DNA of 64,000 bases, from the NCBI GenBank assembly GCA_949740725.1, contig CATJIO010000126.1, forward strand, positions 1 through 64,000, read 5' to 3'. Of this stretch, positions 1-7,743 are shown in pieces (position 1 is the stretch's first letter; each line of letters begins with the position of its first letter). Made by a program: the position numbers and the translations under genes. The notes beneath the pieces were generated by a model that saw only the letters and a program-made list of their open reading frames with translations, did no database searches and had not been told where the DNA came from. This DNA is from an uncultured Lachnospiraceae bacterium. Lineage in GTDB: Bacteria; Bacillota; Clostridia; Lachnospirales; Lachnospiraceae.

Positions 1-342
1 AATGTCTGATTCCTCATATCTTCCATAGCTCGGCACATAATCTCGATTCCCTCCTTGCTCTCTTTGAAAAATCTCACCCTGTCTGCCAGTGTCCCATAGT
101 ACATGTCCGCTGCGTCTGTGCAGGAGAAGTCATGCATTAACTTCCCGATTGGCGTATCTCCACGGTAAGCGCCATTTACATACAGTATGTGCCAACCGTC
201 CTCAAATCTTTCTCTGGTTCCTATCATCATCAAGCAGGCGAAAGCCTCTTAGCCTCGGTAAATCTTCCGGATGTTTCTGGTCTATCTGTTCCGTCACGGT
301 CAATCTTCCCACCTGCTTTCCCTTCCCTTTTCGTATCTCCAT
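1..342 (-). pseudogene. Rpn/PD-(D/E)XK nuclease-type transposase remnant, internally deleted
   Basis: On the minus strand an ATG at 342, 11 bases after AGGAGG, opens a reading frame beginning MEIRKGKGKQVG and continuing to LPRLRGFRLLDDD, which resembles the N-terminus of the Rpn family of recombination-promoting nucleases. At about 227-235 the sequence jumps, with a frame change, to residues typical of the extreme C-terminus of the same family (HILYVNGAYRGDTPIGKLMHDF, then ADRVRFFKESKEGIEIM). The middle of the protein, where the nuclease active site lies, is absent; a full-length member has roughly 300 residues. The original frame stops at 202-204. The C-terminal part runs off the window start. 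I see it as a dead relic and a marker of past mobile-element activity. Family assignment is from memory of the conserved C-terminal motif. Confidence 0.7.
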
Positions 343-439
343 ACTACCATAAACCTCCTGATTTTACAAGCAGGGGGCCAGTAGCTTTCTGAATCCCGGC
401 TTCCTGCCGTTATCGTTTTTTCACATCTGCCGTATCTCA

Positions 440-878
440 TTGCTCAACCTATCTAGCCTCCGCAATGGACTTATGCAGCCGTAAAATCATTGGGTATGTC
501 TATGGCACCTCAATGACGGCGGAACTGGCAGTAAAGAATAGCATGCCTGAATGTCAGGGATACTGAGGGTATCCTCCCGCATAGCGACCTGGAAAGCCAG
601 TATACGAGCCAGATAGTTGAAAGATATTTGGTCAGCAAGGGGATTGTGCACTTGTTCAGCCGTAAGGGGAATCCATAGGACAATGCTTGTATGGAATCCT
701 TCCATTCCGTGCTGGAAAAGGAAGAAATCTATCTCCATACCTATTCAGATTCAACGTAAGCCGAAAAGCAATCTTTGAATATATTGAAGGTTGGTATAAC
801 CGTAAAAGAATACATCGTGCGATTGGCTACATAACCCCTCAACAAAAGGAGGATGAAGAACTCAAAAAACCAGCATAA
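440..878 (+). pseudogene. Decayed IS3-family transposase (OrfB integrase core)
   Basis: Pieces of an IS3-family DDE transposase can be read in order but in different frames: AMDLCSRKIIGYVYGT with the first catalytic Asp near 470, a frame with HSDLESQYTS-like residues near 580, a NACMESFHS-like piece near 680 (the third catalytic region), and the normal C-terminus AIFEYIEGWYNRKRIHRAIG ending in TAA at 878. At least two frameshifts and several stop codons separate them, so no active protein can be made. The right end of the element should lie shortly after 878. The left end was not found. Confidence 0.8.
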
Positions 879-931
879 TCTTTCAACTTTTTTTGCCTAA
901 AGTATTGACGTAAGTCCAACCAAAGGGAATG

Positions 932-958
932 TACCCTCAGTGGACAAAGGGATACGCC
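932..958 (+). repeat. Partial copy of a dispersed GC-rich palindromic repeat
   Basis: The sequence starting TACCCTCAGTGGACAA at 932 matches, with one mismatch and a short gap, the reverse complement of the right end of the 152-bp element at 17598-17749. Only one end is recognisable here; the following C9 run and GC-rich stretch (to about 1025) may be its eroded interior. It lies just beyond the IS3 relic, on the opposite side of the polysaccharide region from the full copy. Confidence 0.6.
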
Positions 959-1170
959 TTATCTGTCCCCCCCCCTTGGATTTTTTGCCATAGCCACCGT
1001 TACGCCTCCCTTCTCCGCCTTACAGGCTGAACATTCATTCTGTGTCATTTGGCTAATAGTAAATGTGTCAGCAAACTAGACAAAACGATTCATAATCTAC
1101 ATAGGACAGCGATTTTTAAGCGCGTTATGATTTACCGCGCTCAGTATAGCGAGAGAATGCAAATAACGAC

Positions 1171-1199
1171 TTATCAAATGAAAAAACTTTTTGTATAAT
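1171..1199 (+). promoter_or_regulatory. Putative promoter reading into the invertible segment
   Basis: TTATCA (1171-1176) and a perfect TATAAT (1194-1199) are separated by 17 bp. It lies outside and 54 bp before the left recombination-site-like sequence and points toward the recombinase gene, so in the orientation seen here it could drive that gene; after inversion it would read into the antisense of that gene and first meet the 3263-3291 terminator. This is a consensus match only. Confidence 0.5.
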
Positions 1200-1252
1200 T
1201 TTCGTGATTGCATCACATGGGAGATAAAATATCTGAACTTATATGAAGATGG

Positions 1253-1281
1253 TTTTCTTAGATTTTTTTCATCTGCGAAAG
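1253..1281 (+). repeat. Left recombination-site-like sequence (inverted partner of 3319-3347)
   Basis: Left arm TTTTCTTAGAT (1253-1263), 7-bp spacer TTTTTTC (1264-1270), right arm ATCTGCGAAAG (1271-1281). The arms are imperfect inverted repeats, the usual layout of a tyrosine-recombinase core site. Compared with the inverted right site it matches at 26 of 29 positions, including the whole spacer, with a 21-bp uninterrupted match (1260-1280 against 3320-3340). Because the spacer orientation is opposite to that at 3319-3347, strand exchange between them would invert the DNA between, not delete it. Confidence 0.7.
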
Positions 1282-1346
1282 GGAAGAATAGGAGAATTTC
1301 CTTGCAAAAATAAGATGATCCTGGCTGATACCCCTGTATCGACGTA

Positions 1347-1357
1347 ATTTTACCACA
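1347..1357 (-). promoter_or_regulatory. Possible outward extended -10 promoter inside the invertible segment
   Basis: On the minus strand TGTGGTAAAAT reads as an extended -10 (TG, one base, TAAAAT). There is no good -35. It points left, out of the segment across the left site. After inversion the same element would point rightward across the right site toward the second recombinase-like gene and the polysaccharide cluster. Tentative. Confidence 0.25.
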
Positions 1358-1445
1358 TGTTCGGGAGAAATGCTACTTATTTTTTTGATTTTTTTTGTAA
1401 ATATACGGTATCGTAGTAGGAAATTGGAACAAATCCGGTTGTTTA

Positions 1446-1463
1446 TGGTCAGATTTGTGGTCA
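1446..1463 (+). repeat. Arm-type direct repeat pair (TGGTCA x2), copy 1
   Basis: Two TGGTCA hexamers start 12 bp apart (1446 and 1458). The surrounding 26 bp (1442-1467) recur with 2 mismatches at 3160-3185 in the last codons of the recombinase gene. Paired short direct repeats of this kind are typical arm-type binding sites for the N-terminal domain of Tn916-like integrases; the role here is inferred. Confidence 0.55.
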
Positions 1464-1490
1464 AAATCTAAGGAAAAGAAGGGGTACATT

Positions 1491-3194
1491 ATGGCGAGGC
1501 ATGGAGAAAACATTAGGAGAAGGCAGGATGGCCGCTGGGAAGGACGTTATGCAGTATACCACAAGGAAAAAGGAAAGAGGATTTATCACTCGGTCTATGG
1601 AAGAAGCTATAATGAAGTGAAGGACAAGCTAAATATCCAGAAAAATCTGGCAGCGGCGCAGATAGAAGAGGGAAAGATAAAATTCTCTGGGGCAGAGCCG
1701 AAGCAAGGCGCAGAATCCCTGATCAATACTGTGCCAAAGGGAGGAATGAAGGAAGGGGGAGTGAAAGAAGAAAACGCCATAACAGGCAGCTCCAGAACGG
1801 AACAGCAGGTTTGGATGGAAAAACAGACGGGGATGAATAATCAGGTGAAGATGAACCATATGGCTGAAGAATACCCTGGGTTGGGAGAGTTCACGGTTAA
1901 GAAAATATTATCGGAGAAAACAAGATCAGAACAACCATTTCCCACAGTACAACAGCCAATGCAGGAGCGGCAGTCTGGACAGGGACAACCGCCCATTGGG
2001 GAACACTCCACATCTGGACATCCGGTATTCCAAGAAGACTTTGCGGCGGGACAACCAGCATTCCAAGAAGGCTCCGCGGCGGAACAACCGGCATTCCAAG
2101 AACACTCCGCGGCAGGACAACTGGCATTCCAAGAGCAGGAGGCGACACGGCTGCTCTTGGAACAACAGGCAGTGGGAAAGCCAATAGGGAAAGGATTATC
2201 TCTGCTGGAAATGAAAGATGGACACGCGTTGACATCGGTGAGGGGGATCCTGTTTTCTGATGCAGCCGCACAGTGGCTCTTAACCGTAGAAGTATCAAAA
2301 AAGCAGTCTACCTACGTAAAATATCGCCTGCTCTGCCATAATCATCTGGAAAAAATTTTTAAGGATCACACAATCGCTGATTTTGCCGACCACCAAATCC
2401 GGGCTGAACTCACCGATTCCCTGTCAAAGGCCTGCCTTGCCAATAATCTGTCTGACAGCAGCTGGAAAAGTATTTATTGCGTGCTGAATCAAATTTTAAA
2501 CCACGCTTCGATCCAGTATTCGATCATCGTGCCAGAGATAAAAAAGCCCGCCTCCAATGCGCGAAACAAACCAGTTGAAGTATTTACCAGAAAGGAGCAA
2601 AAAAGGCTGATTCCGATCCTCTATCACCGCATTGATCGATATAAAATGGCAGTACTGTTGTGCCTCCATACCGGGCTACGGCTGGGCGAGGTCTGTGCTC
2701 TGAAGTGGGAAGATATTGATACTGAAGGAAAAATGTTGGCGATTCACCGCACAGTGCAGAGACTTTATGTCAGCGGGTATGAAACGAAAACCATTCTCTT
2801 GGAAACTGAACCCAAAAGCGTATATTCCAAAAGAGAAATCCCTTTATCCATTTCATTATTGAAGCAGCTCTTTCAGCTCTCCCATGATCGGGAAGAAGAA
2901 TATATCTTTGGAAGAAAAAAACCAGTGGAGCCAAAAACTATGCAGAACCATTTTAAGCGGCACTTGAAAGCAGCTGGATTGTCGGACAAAAATTTTCACA
3001 TTCTGCGCCACACCTTTGCCACAAATTGTGTCGAAGGAGGCGTGGATGTGAGAAGTCTCAGCGAGATCCTGGGACATTCCGATGTGCAGATAACCCTGAA
3101 CCGGTACGTGCATCCATCCATGGACACGAAACGGAAGTATCTGGATACGCTTACAGACTTTTATGGTCAAATTTGTGGTCAAGATACGGATTAA
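1491..3194 (+). CDS. Tyrosine recombinase/integrase encoded inside its own inverted-site pair
   Basis: A 567-residue site-specific tyrosine recombinase. I start it at ATG 1491 (AAGGGG upstream; the N-terminus MARHGENIRRRQDGRWEGRY is family-like) rather than 1455. Order of domains: arm-type DNA-binding domain (about 1-60), a long low-complexity linker containing five 11-residue repeats of the GQPAFQEGSAA type (about 165-220), a core-binding domain (about 250-355, starting LFSDAAAQWLL) and a catalytic domain (about 370-560). All catalytic residues are visible: Arg in TGLRLGEVCALKWED, Lys in SKREIPLS, HILRHTFATN, LGHSDVQ and the nucleophile Tyr in NRYVHPS. It lies between two inverted core-like sites and carries a direct-repeat pair in its last codons, so its likely substrate is its own segment. 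The linker is unusually long; typical relatives are about 380-420 residues. Probably functional; the direction of action is inferred from the site layout. Confidence 0.9.
   Translation: MARHGENIRRRQDGRWEGRYAVYHKEKGKRIYHSVYGRSYNEVKDKLNIQKNLAAAQIEEGKIKFSGAEPKQGAESLINTVPKGGMKEGGVKEENAITGSSRTEQQVWMEKQTGMNNQVKMNHMAEEYPGLGEFTVKKILSEKTRSEQPFPTVQQPMQERQSGQGQPPIGEHSTSGHPVFQEDFAAGQPAFQEGSAAEQPAFQEHSAAGQLAFQEQEATRLLLEQQAVGKPIGKGLSLLEMKDGHALTSVRGILFSDAAAQWLLTVEVSKKQSTYVKYRLLCHNHLEKIFKDHTIADFADHQIRAELTDSLSKACLANNLSDSSWKSIYCVLNQILNHASIQYSIIVPEIKKPASNARNKPVEVFTRKEQKRLIPILYHRIDRYKMAVLLCLHTGLRLGEVCALKWEDIDTEGKMLAIHRTVQRLYVSGYETKTILLETEPKSVYSKREIPLSISLLKQLFQLSHDREEEYIFGRKKPVEPKTMQNHFKRHLKAAGLSDKNFHILRHTFATNCVEGGVDVRSLSEILGHSDVQITLNRYVHPSMDTKRKYLDTLTDFYGQICGQDTD
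1983..2147 (+). repeat. Five tandem 33-bp repeats within the recombinase linker
   Basis: Units begin at 1983, 2016, 2049, 2082 and 2115, each near GGACAACCNGCATTCCAAGA, encoding about 11 residues per unit. The period is a multiple of three, so copy-number change would keep the frame and alter only the length of the linker between arm-binding and core-binding domains. Confidence 0.8.
3164..3181 (+). repeat. Arm-type direct repeat pair (TGGTCA x2), copy 2
   Basis: TGGTCA at 3164 and 3176, again 12 bp apart, inside the last codons of the recombinase gene (encoding YGQICGQ). It matches copy 1 at 1446-1463 over 24 of 26 bp. The pair lies about 140 bp inside the right site, while copy 1 lies about 165 bp inside the left site. 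Confidence 0.55.
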
Positions 3195-3262
3195 GCAGAA
3201 GATACATAGAGCCAAAGGATACAGCCAATATCAATGAAATAGGAAAAACACCGTTAACCGAG

Positions 3263-3291
3263 AAAAAGGGCGCCCCAAAGCGTCCTTTTTT
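3263..3291 (+). terminator. Strong, potentially bidirectional terminator after the recombinase
   Basis: An 11-bp stem (AAAAAGGGCGC at 3263-3273 with GCGTCCTTTTT at 3280-3290, one G-T pair) closes a 6-base loop, flanked by A and T runs so that it can act on either strand. It sits inside the putative invertible segment, so inversion would move it next to the left site and remove it from between the segment and the downstream genes. Confidence 0.8.
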
Positions 3292-3318
3292 GAATGCAAT
3301 TCCATAAAAATTGAACCA

Positions 3319-3347
3319 TTTTCGCAGATGAAAAAAATCTGCGAAAA
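3319..3347 (+). repeat. Right recombination-site-like sequence
   Basis: A perfect pair of 11-bp inverted arms, TTTTCGCAGAT (3319-3329) and ATCTGCGAAAA (3337-3347), around the 7-bp spacer GAAAAAA (3330-3336). Arm and spacer lengths match core sites of tyrosine recombinases (compare dif: 11-bp arms, 6-8-bp spacer). The spacer is the exact reverse complement of the left site's TTTTTTC. It could also fold as a hairpin in RNA, but it lacks a T run after the stem. Confidence 0.72.
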
Positions 3348-3492
3348 AAGAGCCGGAGGGATGGTATTCCATAGGCGATGGATGCTCGTGTGTAATTTTG
3401 AACGTTTAATGAACCGAGAGATACCGCTTTTTGCAACAGTATGGATTCCATCAAAAAGCAGAGAAAATTTGAATTGCGAGGAGGTGCTGCGG

Positions 3493-4470
3493 GTGGCGGA
3501 TAACCTGATGATTGATCAAGGTCAAAAGAACGATCTAGGAAATCAAGATCAAAAGAAGGTTCCAGGAAATAGAGGTCAAAAGGTTGCTTCAGGAAATAAA
3601 GATCGAAAAGCAGCCCAGGAGTATTCCAACTCCCTCGGCCAAAATCAGATCCAAGGTTTTATTACATCCCAGGTGGTTGGGCGCGGATTAGACGAGCGCA
3701 CAGCTATGGCTTACCGGCTGGATTTGGAATTGTTTTACTTGTGGGTGGAGGAACAGGGGAAGATGCATGCAGATAAAAGTAGTTGCCAGATGCATGCAGT
3801 TCAGGTGGATTGGATGGACGATTACCTGGAATACCTTATTTTTGAAAAAGGGCGCCGGTTTTCTACAGTGAGCAGAAAGCATCAGGTATTTCGATGTTTT
3901 CTGGACTATTTAAAGGCAGAAGGCGTGGTAGAGGAATATAGAAAATTAAAGCCAGTCACAAGGCAGGAGGAGATCACCGAGGATACGCAGCTGACGAAGG
4001 CAGAAGTGGATGCTTTTTTCCAGGCAATACAGAAGGAATATGATGAATTGGACAGCGATTTTCGCAAACGGGTGTGCCTGCGGGATCAGATTATGATGGA
4101 ACTGTTATTTTATCACCGAATCGAGGTCAGCGAACTGCTTCGGCTGGAGGTATCGGATTATCACTGGAAAACGGCGGTGCTGAAAATCCGGAGGAAACGG
4201 CAGAAAGACCGGGCAGTGTATCTGTTTTCACAAAAGCTGCAGGAACAAATGAGACAGTGGCTGTCAGAACATGCGTATTTTGAACATGACGGAGTGTATA
4301 GTAATCGGATGTTTTTATCGAAGTTGGGGAAACCGATTTCCATGAAAATGGTGATTAATGTTTTTAATAAATACCGAGTGATGGCAGGAATTGAAAAGGA
4401 CTGTACACCTAAGGATTTGAAAAATGGGTTGGGGAGATATGCGGAGGAATTGGTGTGGGAGCAGGGGTGA
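3493..4470 (+). CDS. Catalytically degenerate, truncated tyrosine recombinase-like protein
   Basis: The reading frame is open from ATG 3328, but the best start is GTG 3493, 8 bases after GAGGAGG; ATG 3361 has GGAGGG touching it. From GTG 3493 the product has 325 residues. After a repeat-rich stretch (GNxDQKKVPGNRGQKVASGNK, about 27-bp units at 3511-3620) comes a core-binding domain (FITSQVVGRGLDERTAMAYRLDLELF) and part of the catalytic domain. The first catalytic Arg is replaced by Glu (HRIEVSELLRL where relatives have GLRVSELL). The HxLRH box reads PKDLKNGLG, lacking His and Arg, and the chain ends there, before the second His and the nucleophile Tyr. It cannot catalyse strand exchange by itself. 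It may be a pseudogene, or a DNA-binding partner or regulator of the intact enzyme; the frame is clean, which favours a retained protein. Confidence 0.75.
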   Translation: MADNLMIDQGQKNDLGNQDQKKVPGNRGQKVASGNKDRKAAQEYSNSLGQNQIQGFITSQVVGRGLDERTAMAYRLDLELFYLWVEEQGKMHADKSSCQMHAVQVDWMDDYLEYLIFEKGRRFSTVSRKHQVFRCFLDYLKAEGVVEEYRKLKPVTRQEEITEDTQLTKAEVDAFFQAIQKEYDELDSDFRKRVCLRDQIMMELLFYHRIEVSELLRLEVSDYHWKTAVLKIRRKRQKDRAVYLFSQKLQEQMRQWLSEHAYFEHDGVYSNRMFLSKLGKPISMKMVINVFNKYRVMAGIEKDCTPKDLKNGLGRYAEELVWEQG

Positions 4471-4569
4471 GGATAGAGGTTATGGAAAAAACGAATGGTA
4501 ATTACTAAAGTATTGAAAGAAGATAGATATATAAGAATATTAAATACAATTTTCTGTATTTTAACAACA

Positions 4570-4597
4570 AAAGTCCGCATAGGCGAATGCGGGCTTT
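4570..4597 (+). terminator. Terminator-like hairpin between recombinases and polysaccharide genes
   Basis: AAAGTCCGCAT (4570-4580) pairs with ATGCGGGCTTT (4587-4597) with one T-G pair around a 6-base loop. There is only a weak T run after it. It separates the recombinase module from the AT-rich cluster. Confidence 0.6.
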
Positions 4598-4672
4598 CGT
4601 CGTTAGAATATAGACCGTTTATCAAAAAAATTTAGTAGTGAATATAGAAATATAAGATTTTTATAGATATTT

Positions 4673-4678
4673 TATAAT
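4673..4678 (+). promoter_or_regulatory. Possible -10 box of the polysaccharide operon
   Basis: TATAAT lies 37 bp before the first glycosyltransferase start in an AT-rich stretch with no convincing -35, so the match may be chance. No other candidate promoter was found before the operon. Confidence 0.3.
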
Positions 4679-4715
4679 AATCTGACTTTATTGAAATATG
4701 GGAGACATACAGATT

Positions 4716-5798
4716 ATGGTTTCGATGAAGAAAATATTATACATTGTTGAAGCTATGGGGGGTGGAGTGTTCACGTACATTGTGGATTTGGCAAATGAAT
4801 TAGTATCTGAAAATGACATATATATTGCATATGCTATTCGTCCTCAAACTCCTGAAAACTTTAAAGAATATTTTGATAAGAGAATCCATTTGATTGAGGT
4901 AAAAAACTTTAGTAGAGAAATTGACATCAGAAGGGAAGTCAGAGCGATTAGAGAGATAAAAGGTATTGTCAAAGAGATACAACCTGATATTATCCATTTA
5001 CATAGCAGTAAAGCAGGAGTGATTGGAAGAATTGCATTTAACGGAAAAGATATTCCACTATTTTATACACCACATGGTTATAGCTTTTTAATGAAAAACT
5101 ATAAACCGTTGAAAAGAATGACTTTTAAAGTGATCGAGACTATTTGTGCAAAGAGAAGATGCATGACTATTAGTTGTGGACTCGGTGAATATCGTGAAAC
5201 TTTGAAGTTTACTAAATACGCCTCTTATGTTAATAATGCGATAAATATTGCTGAGTTACAGAAGATAATTAGCAAGGCTAAACTCCATGATCATCCATTT
5301 ACGGTATTTACACTAGGAAGAATTTGTTACCAAAAGAACCCAGTTCTTTTTAATCAGATTGCAGAGGCCCTACCAAATATTAGATTTCTCTGGATTGGTG
5401 ATGGAGAACTTAATAGTGAGTTAAAAAGTAAAAACATAAAAGTTACAGGCTGGATTGAGAGAGAAAAGGCGATAGAGATATCTATGAATGCAGATGTCTT
5501 TTTGCTTACTTCACTTTGGGAAGGGCTTCCTTTGAGCCTTTTGGAGGCTATGTATATGAAGAAACTTTGTGTAGTCAGCGATATAATTGGAAATCATGAC
5601 GTAATAAAGGACAAAGTGAATGGGTATGTTTGTCGCAGTGTAGATGAGTTTATTACTGCTATAAAGCAAAATGGAGACAAACTTATTGAGAAGGCCTATG
5701 AAGATATTGAGAAAAAATATAATGTTAGTGTGCAGGCAAGAGAATACTCAAAAATTTATATAGAAGTATTAAGTGGAGGAAATTTACTATATGAATAA
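4716..5798 (+). CDS. GT4-family glycosyltransferase
   Basis: First gene of the surface polysaccharide operon. The start is taken at ATG 4716, 11 bases after GGGAG, giving about 360 residues (ATG 4698 and 4725 are in frame). The N-terminal half has a Rossmann-like start (KILYIVEAMGGGVFTYIVDLANEL) and HLHSSKAGVIGR; the C-terminal half has TLGRICYQKNPVLFNQIAEALPN and the nucleotide-sugar binding region SLWEGLPLSLLEAMYMKK with the conserved Glu residues of GT-B retaining enzymes. It would add one sugar at the cytoplasmic membrane face to the growing lipid-linked repeat unit. The donor and acceptor cannot be told. No undecaprenyl-phosphate sugar-phosphate transferase is in the cluster, so chain initiation must be encoded elsewhere. 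Confidence 0.9.
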   Translation: MVSMKKILYIVEAMGGGVFTYIVDLANELVSENDIYIAYAIRPQTPENFKEYFDKRIHLIEVKNFSREIDIRREVRAIREIKGIVKEIQPDIIHLHSSKAGVIGRIAFNGKDIPLFYTPHGYSFLMKNYKPLKRMTFKVIETICAKRRCMTISCGLGEYRETLKFTKYASYVNNAINIAELQKIISKAKLHDHPFTVFTLGRICYQKNPVLFNQIAEALPNIRFLWIGDGELNSELKSKNIKVTGWIEREKAIEISMNADVFLLTSLWEGLPLSLLEAMYMKKLCVVSDIIGNHDVIKDKVNGYVCRSVDEFITAIKQNGDKLIEKAYEDIEKKYNVSVQAREYSKIYIEVLSGGNLLYE

Positions 5799-6765
5799 TA
5801 AATATAGTATCATTATGCCTGTGTATAATGTAGAAACATATATTGAGAAGGCGATTGAAAGTGTTCTCAGTCAAACATATACTAATTTTGAACTAATAAT
5901 TGTTGATGATGGTTCTACAGATTGTAGCTGTCAAATTTGTGAAAGATATGAAAAGAAAGAGAATCGAATTACATTAATTCATAAAAAAAACGGTGGACTC
6001 TCTTCAGCAAGAAATTGCGGGTTAAAGTTTGCTAATGGCCAATATGTATTATTTATAGACAGTGATGACTACTGGTACAACGAAAATGTTTTAGATAATA
6101 TTGATAGTTGTATCTTAAAAAATGAAAGCGATTTGGTTGTTTTTTCGTATGGAAAATTATATTTAAATAGTAATGAACTAGTCTTTTGTAATTTGAAAAA
6201 GTGGGATTGCGCTTTAAACTGTAATTCCAATGAACTTACTAAATTTATGATTCAAGAAAATATTTATAAAGCTTGTGCTTGGAATAAATGTGTTAGAAGA
6301 GAGATTATTGATATATACAAAATGGCATTTCCAGAGGGCTACTTAAATGAAGATATAGTATGGTGTGGGGAATTGTTAAAATATTGTAAAAAAATTAGTT
6401 ATATTAATAATATTTGCTATATATATAGACAAGGACGTAGAGGTTCAATAACATCAAGTAAAAGTTGTAAAAATATATCAGATAGGGTGGATTTAATTTA
6501 TAAAGGCTTAAAGAGTTTTGCAGATATAAAAGATAAGAGAAATTTTATTTTAAACTATTATGCATATGAGTATTGTGTATCATTGGGACTAGCTTACTTC
6601 ATTAAAAATGAGAAAACGAAAAAGCAATTATGGAAATTGAAGGGATTATTAAAGAATGATTTGAATAAAAAAGTTCATATAGTACATATACTTTCCAATA
6701 TTTTCTCCTTTAATATTGTTAGACTTTTATTGTGCATTTTTATGAAAATAAAAACAAGGAAGTAG
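5791..6765 (+). CDS. GT2-family glycosyltransferase
   Basis: About 324 residues from ATG 5791 (GGAGGA 10 bases upstream), overlapping the previous gene by 8 bp. A GT-A fold domain fills the first 120 residues: SIIMPVYNVETYIEKAIESV, IIVDDGSTDC, GGLSSARNCGL and the metal-binding DSDD. A basic, mostly alpha-helical C-terminus ends in a hydrophobic stretch near residues 300-320 that may contact the membrane. It is an inverting transferase of a repeat-unit sugar; specificity is unknown. Codon usage is very AT-rich like its neighbours. Confidence 0.92.
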   Translation: MNNKYSIIMPVYNVETYIEKAIESVLSQTYTNFELIIVDDGSTDCSCQICERYEKKENRITLIHKKNGGLSSARNCGLKFANGQYVLFIDSDDYWYNENVLDNIDSCILKNESDLVVFSYGKLYLNSNELVFCNLKKWDCALNCNSNELTKFMIQENIYKACAWNKCVRREIIDIYKMAFPEGYLNEDIVWCGELLKYCKKISYINNICYIYRQGRRGSITSSKSCKNISDRVDLIYKGLKSFADIKDKRNFILNYYAYEYCVSLGLAYFIKNEKTKKQLWKLKGLLKNDLNKKVHIVHILSNIFSFNIVRLLLCIFMKIKTRK

Positions 6766-6771
6766 ATAAAA

Positions 6772-7743
6772 ATGAATAAACTAGTTCTTATAATACCTTA
6801 CTTTGGGAAATTTCCTAATTATTTTCAATTATTTTTAAATTCTTGTAGAGTAAACAAAGATATATGTGATTGGATTATTTATACAGATGATAATTCGAAA
6901 TACAATATTCCTTTAAATGTTTCAATTAATTACTGCTCATTTAATGATATACAAAGAAAAATTCGAAAAAAAATTTCAGCTAAAACGTGTATAGACAATC
7001 CTTATAAGTTATGTGATTACAGACCAGCGTATGGAATAATATTTGAGGAAGAAATAAAAGAATACAAATTTTGGGGGCATTGTGATGTTGATGTGATATT
7101 TGGAAAATTTTCTCGCTTTTTTAATGAAGACATGCTAAAAAATGATAGAATATTCCGCCTTGGACATCTCTGCTTTTATAAAAATACATTTGAAAATAAT
7201 AGAAGATTTATGCTCCCTGTTAATGGATATTATCGATATAGAGAAGTTTTTTCGACTTCGAGAAATTGTATATTTGATGAAGTTAATGAATATGGAACTA
7301 TTTCTATAGAAGACATATGGGAACATTATAATTTTTCAAACTATAATAATGATTATGCTATTGCAAATACATATTATAAAAGCAATACTATTAGACTACT
7401 ATATCAAAAAGAAGGATGCGTATATGAAAAAGAAAAAAGAAGGCGAGCAATTTTCTTTTGGCATAGGGGAGAACTCCTTAGAATGTATGTAGAGGGAGGG
7501 AAATTAGTAACTAATGAATTTTTGTATATTCATTTGATGCGTAGACCTATGAAGCAGACATGTGATAATAACTGCGAACTCTTTAAAATAATTCCAAATT
7601 GTTTTGATTCGATTAATTGCTTGCCGGTAAATATAGGCGAGTTTAATAGAATAAAGTGGAGAACTTTAAATTTGCAGTATTTTCACACAAGGTATATAAA
7701 TTTGAAAAGTAAAATTAGAAAGAGATTTAAAAGTAATGATTAG
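6772..7743 (+). CDS. DUF6625-like putative glycosyltransferase
   Basis: 323 residues, ATG preceded by GGAAG. The opening LVLIIPYFGKFPNYFQLFLNSC, then WIIYTDD, KLCDYRPAYG and WGHCDVDVIFG resembles the DUF6625 family that recurs in capsule and O-antigen loci. The CDVD element in a GT-A-like context could be the metal-binding DxD motif, so a glycosyltransferase role is likely but not proven. The end overlaps the next gene by 8 bp. Naming of the family is from memory. Confidence 0.7.
   Translation: MNKLVLIIPYFGKFPNYFQLFLNSCRVNKDICDWIIYTDDNSKYNIPLNVSINYCSFNDIQRKIRKKISAKTCIDNPYKLCDYRPAYGIIFEEEIKEYKFWGHCDVDVIFGKFSRFFNEDMLKNDRIFRLGHLCFYKNTFENNRRFMLPVNGYYRYREVFSTSRNCIFDEVNEYGTISIEDIWEHYNFSNYNNDYAIANTYYKSNTIRLLYQKEGCVYEKEKRRRAIFFWHRGELLRMYVEGGKLVTNEFLYIHLMRRPMKQTCDNNCELFKIIPNCFDSINCLPVNIGEFNRIKWRTLNLQYFHTRYINLKSKIRKRFKSND

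Noticed and set aside
967..975. C9 homopolymer as a phase-variable tract
   Set aside because: It is not within or upstream of any intact gene; it lies in decayed mobile-element DNA.
1258..1464. Minus-strand 68-codon frame between the left site and the recombinase
   Set aside because: No RBS, no family resemblance, and composition typical of chance frames in this AT-rich region; the segment is better explained as regulatory DNA.
1897..2298. Long minus-strand frames opposite the recombinase linker
   Set aside because: They arise from the repeat structure of the real gene on the plus strand and have no start signals.
1253..3347. The paired sites as attL/attR of an excisable element or as terminal repeats of a transposon
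   Set aside because: Excision needs direct orientation and the spacers are inverted. A transposon is not excluded, but tyrosine-recombinase elements seldom have such core-site-like termini and no target duplication was seen.
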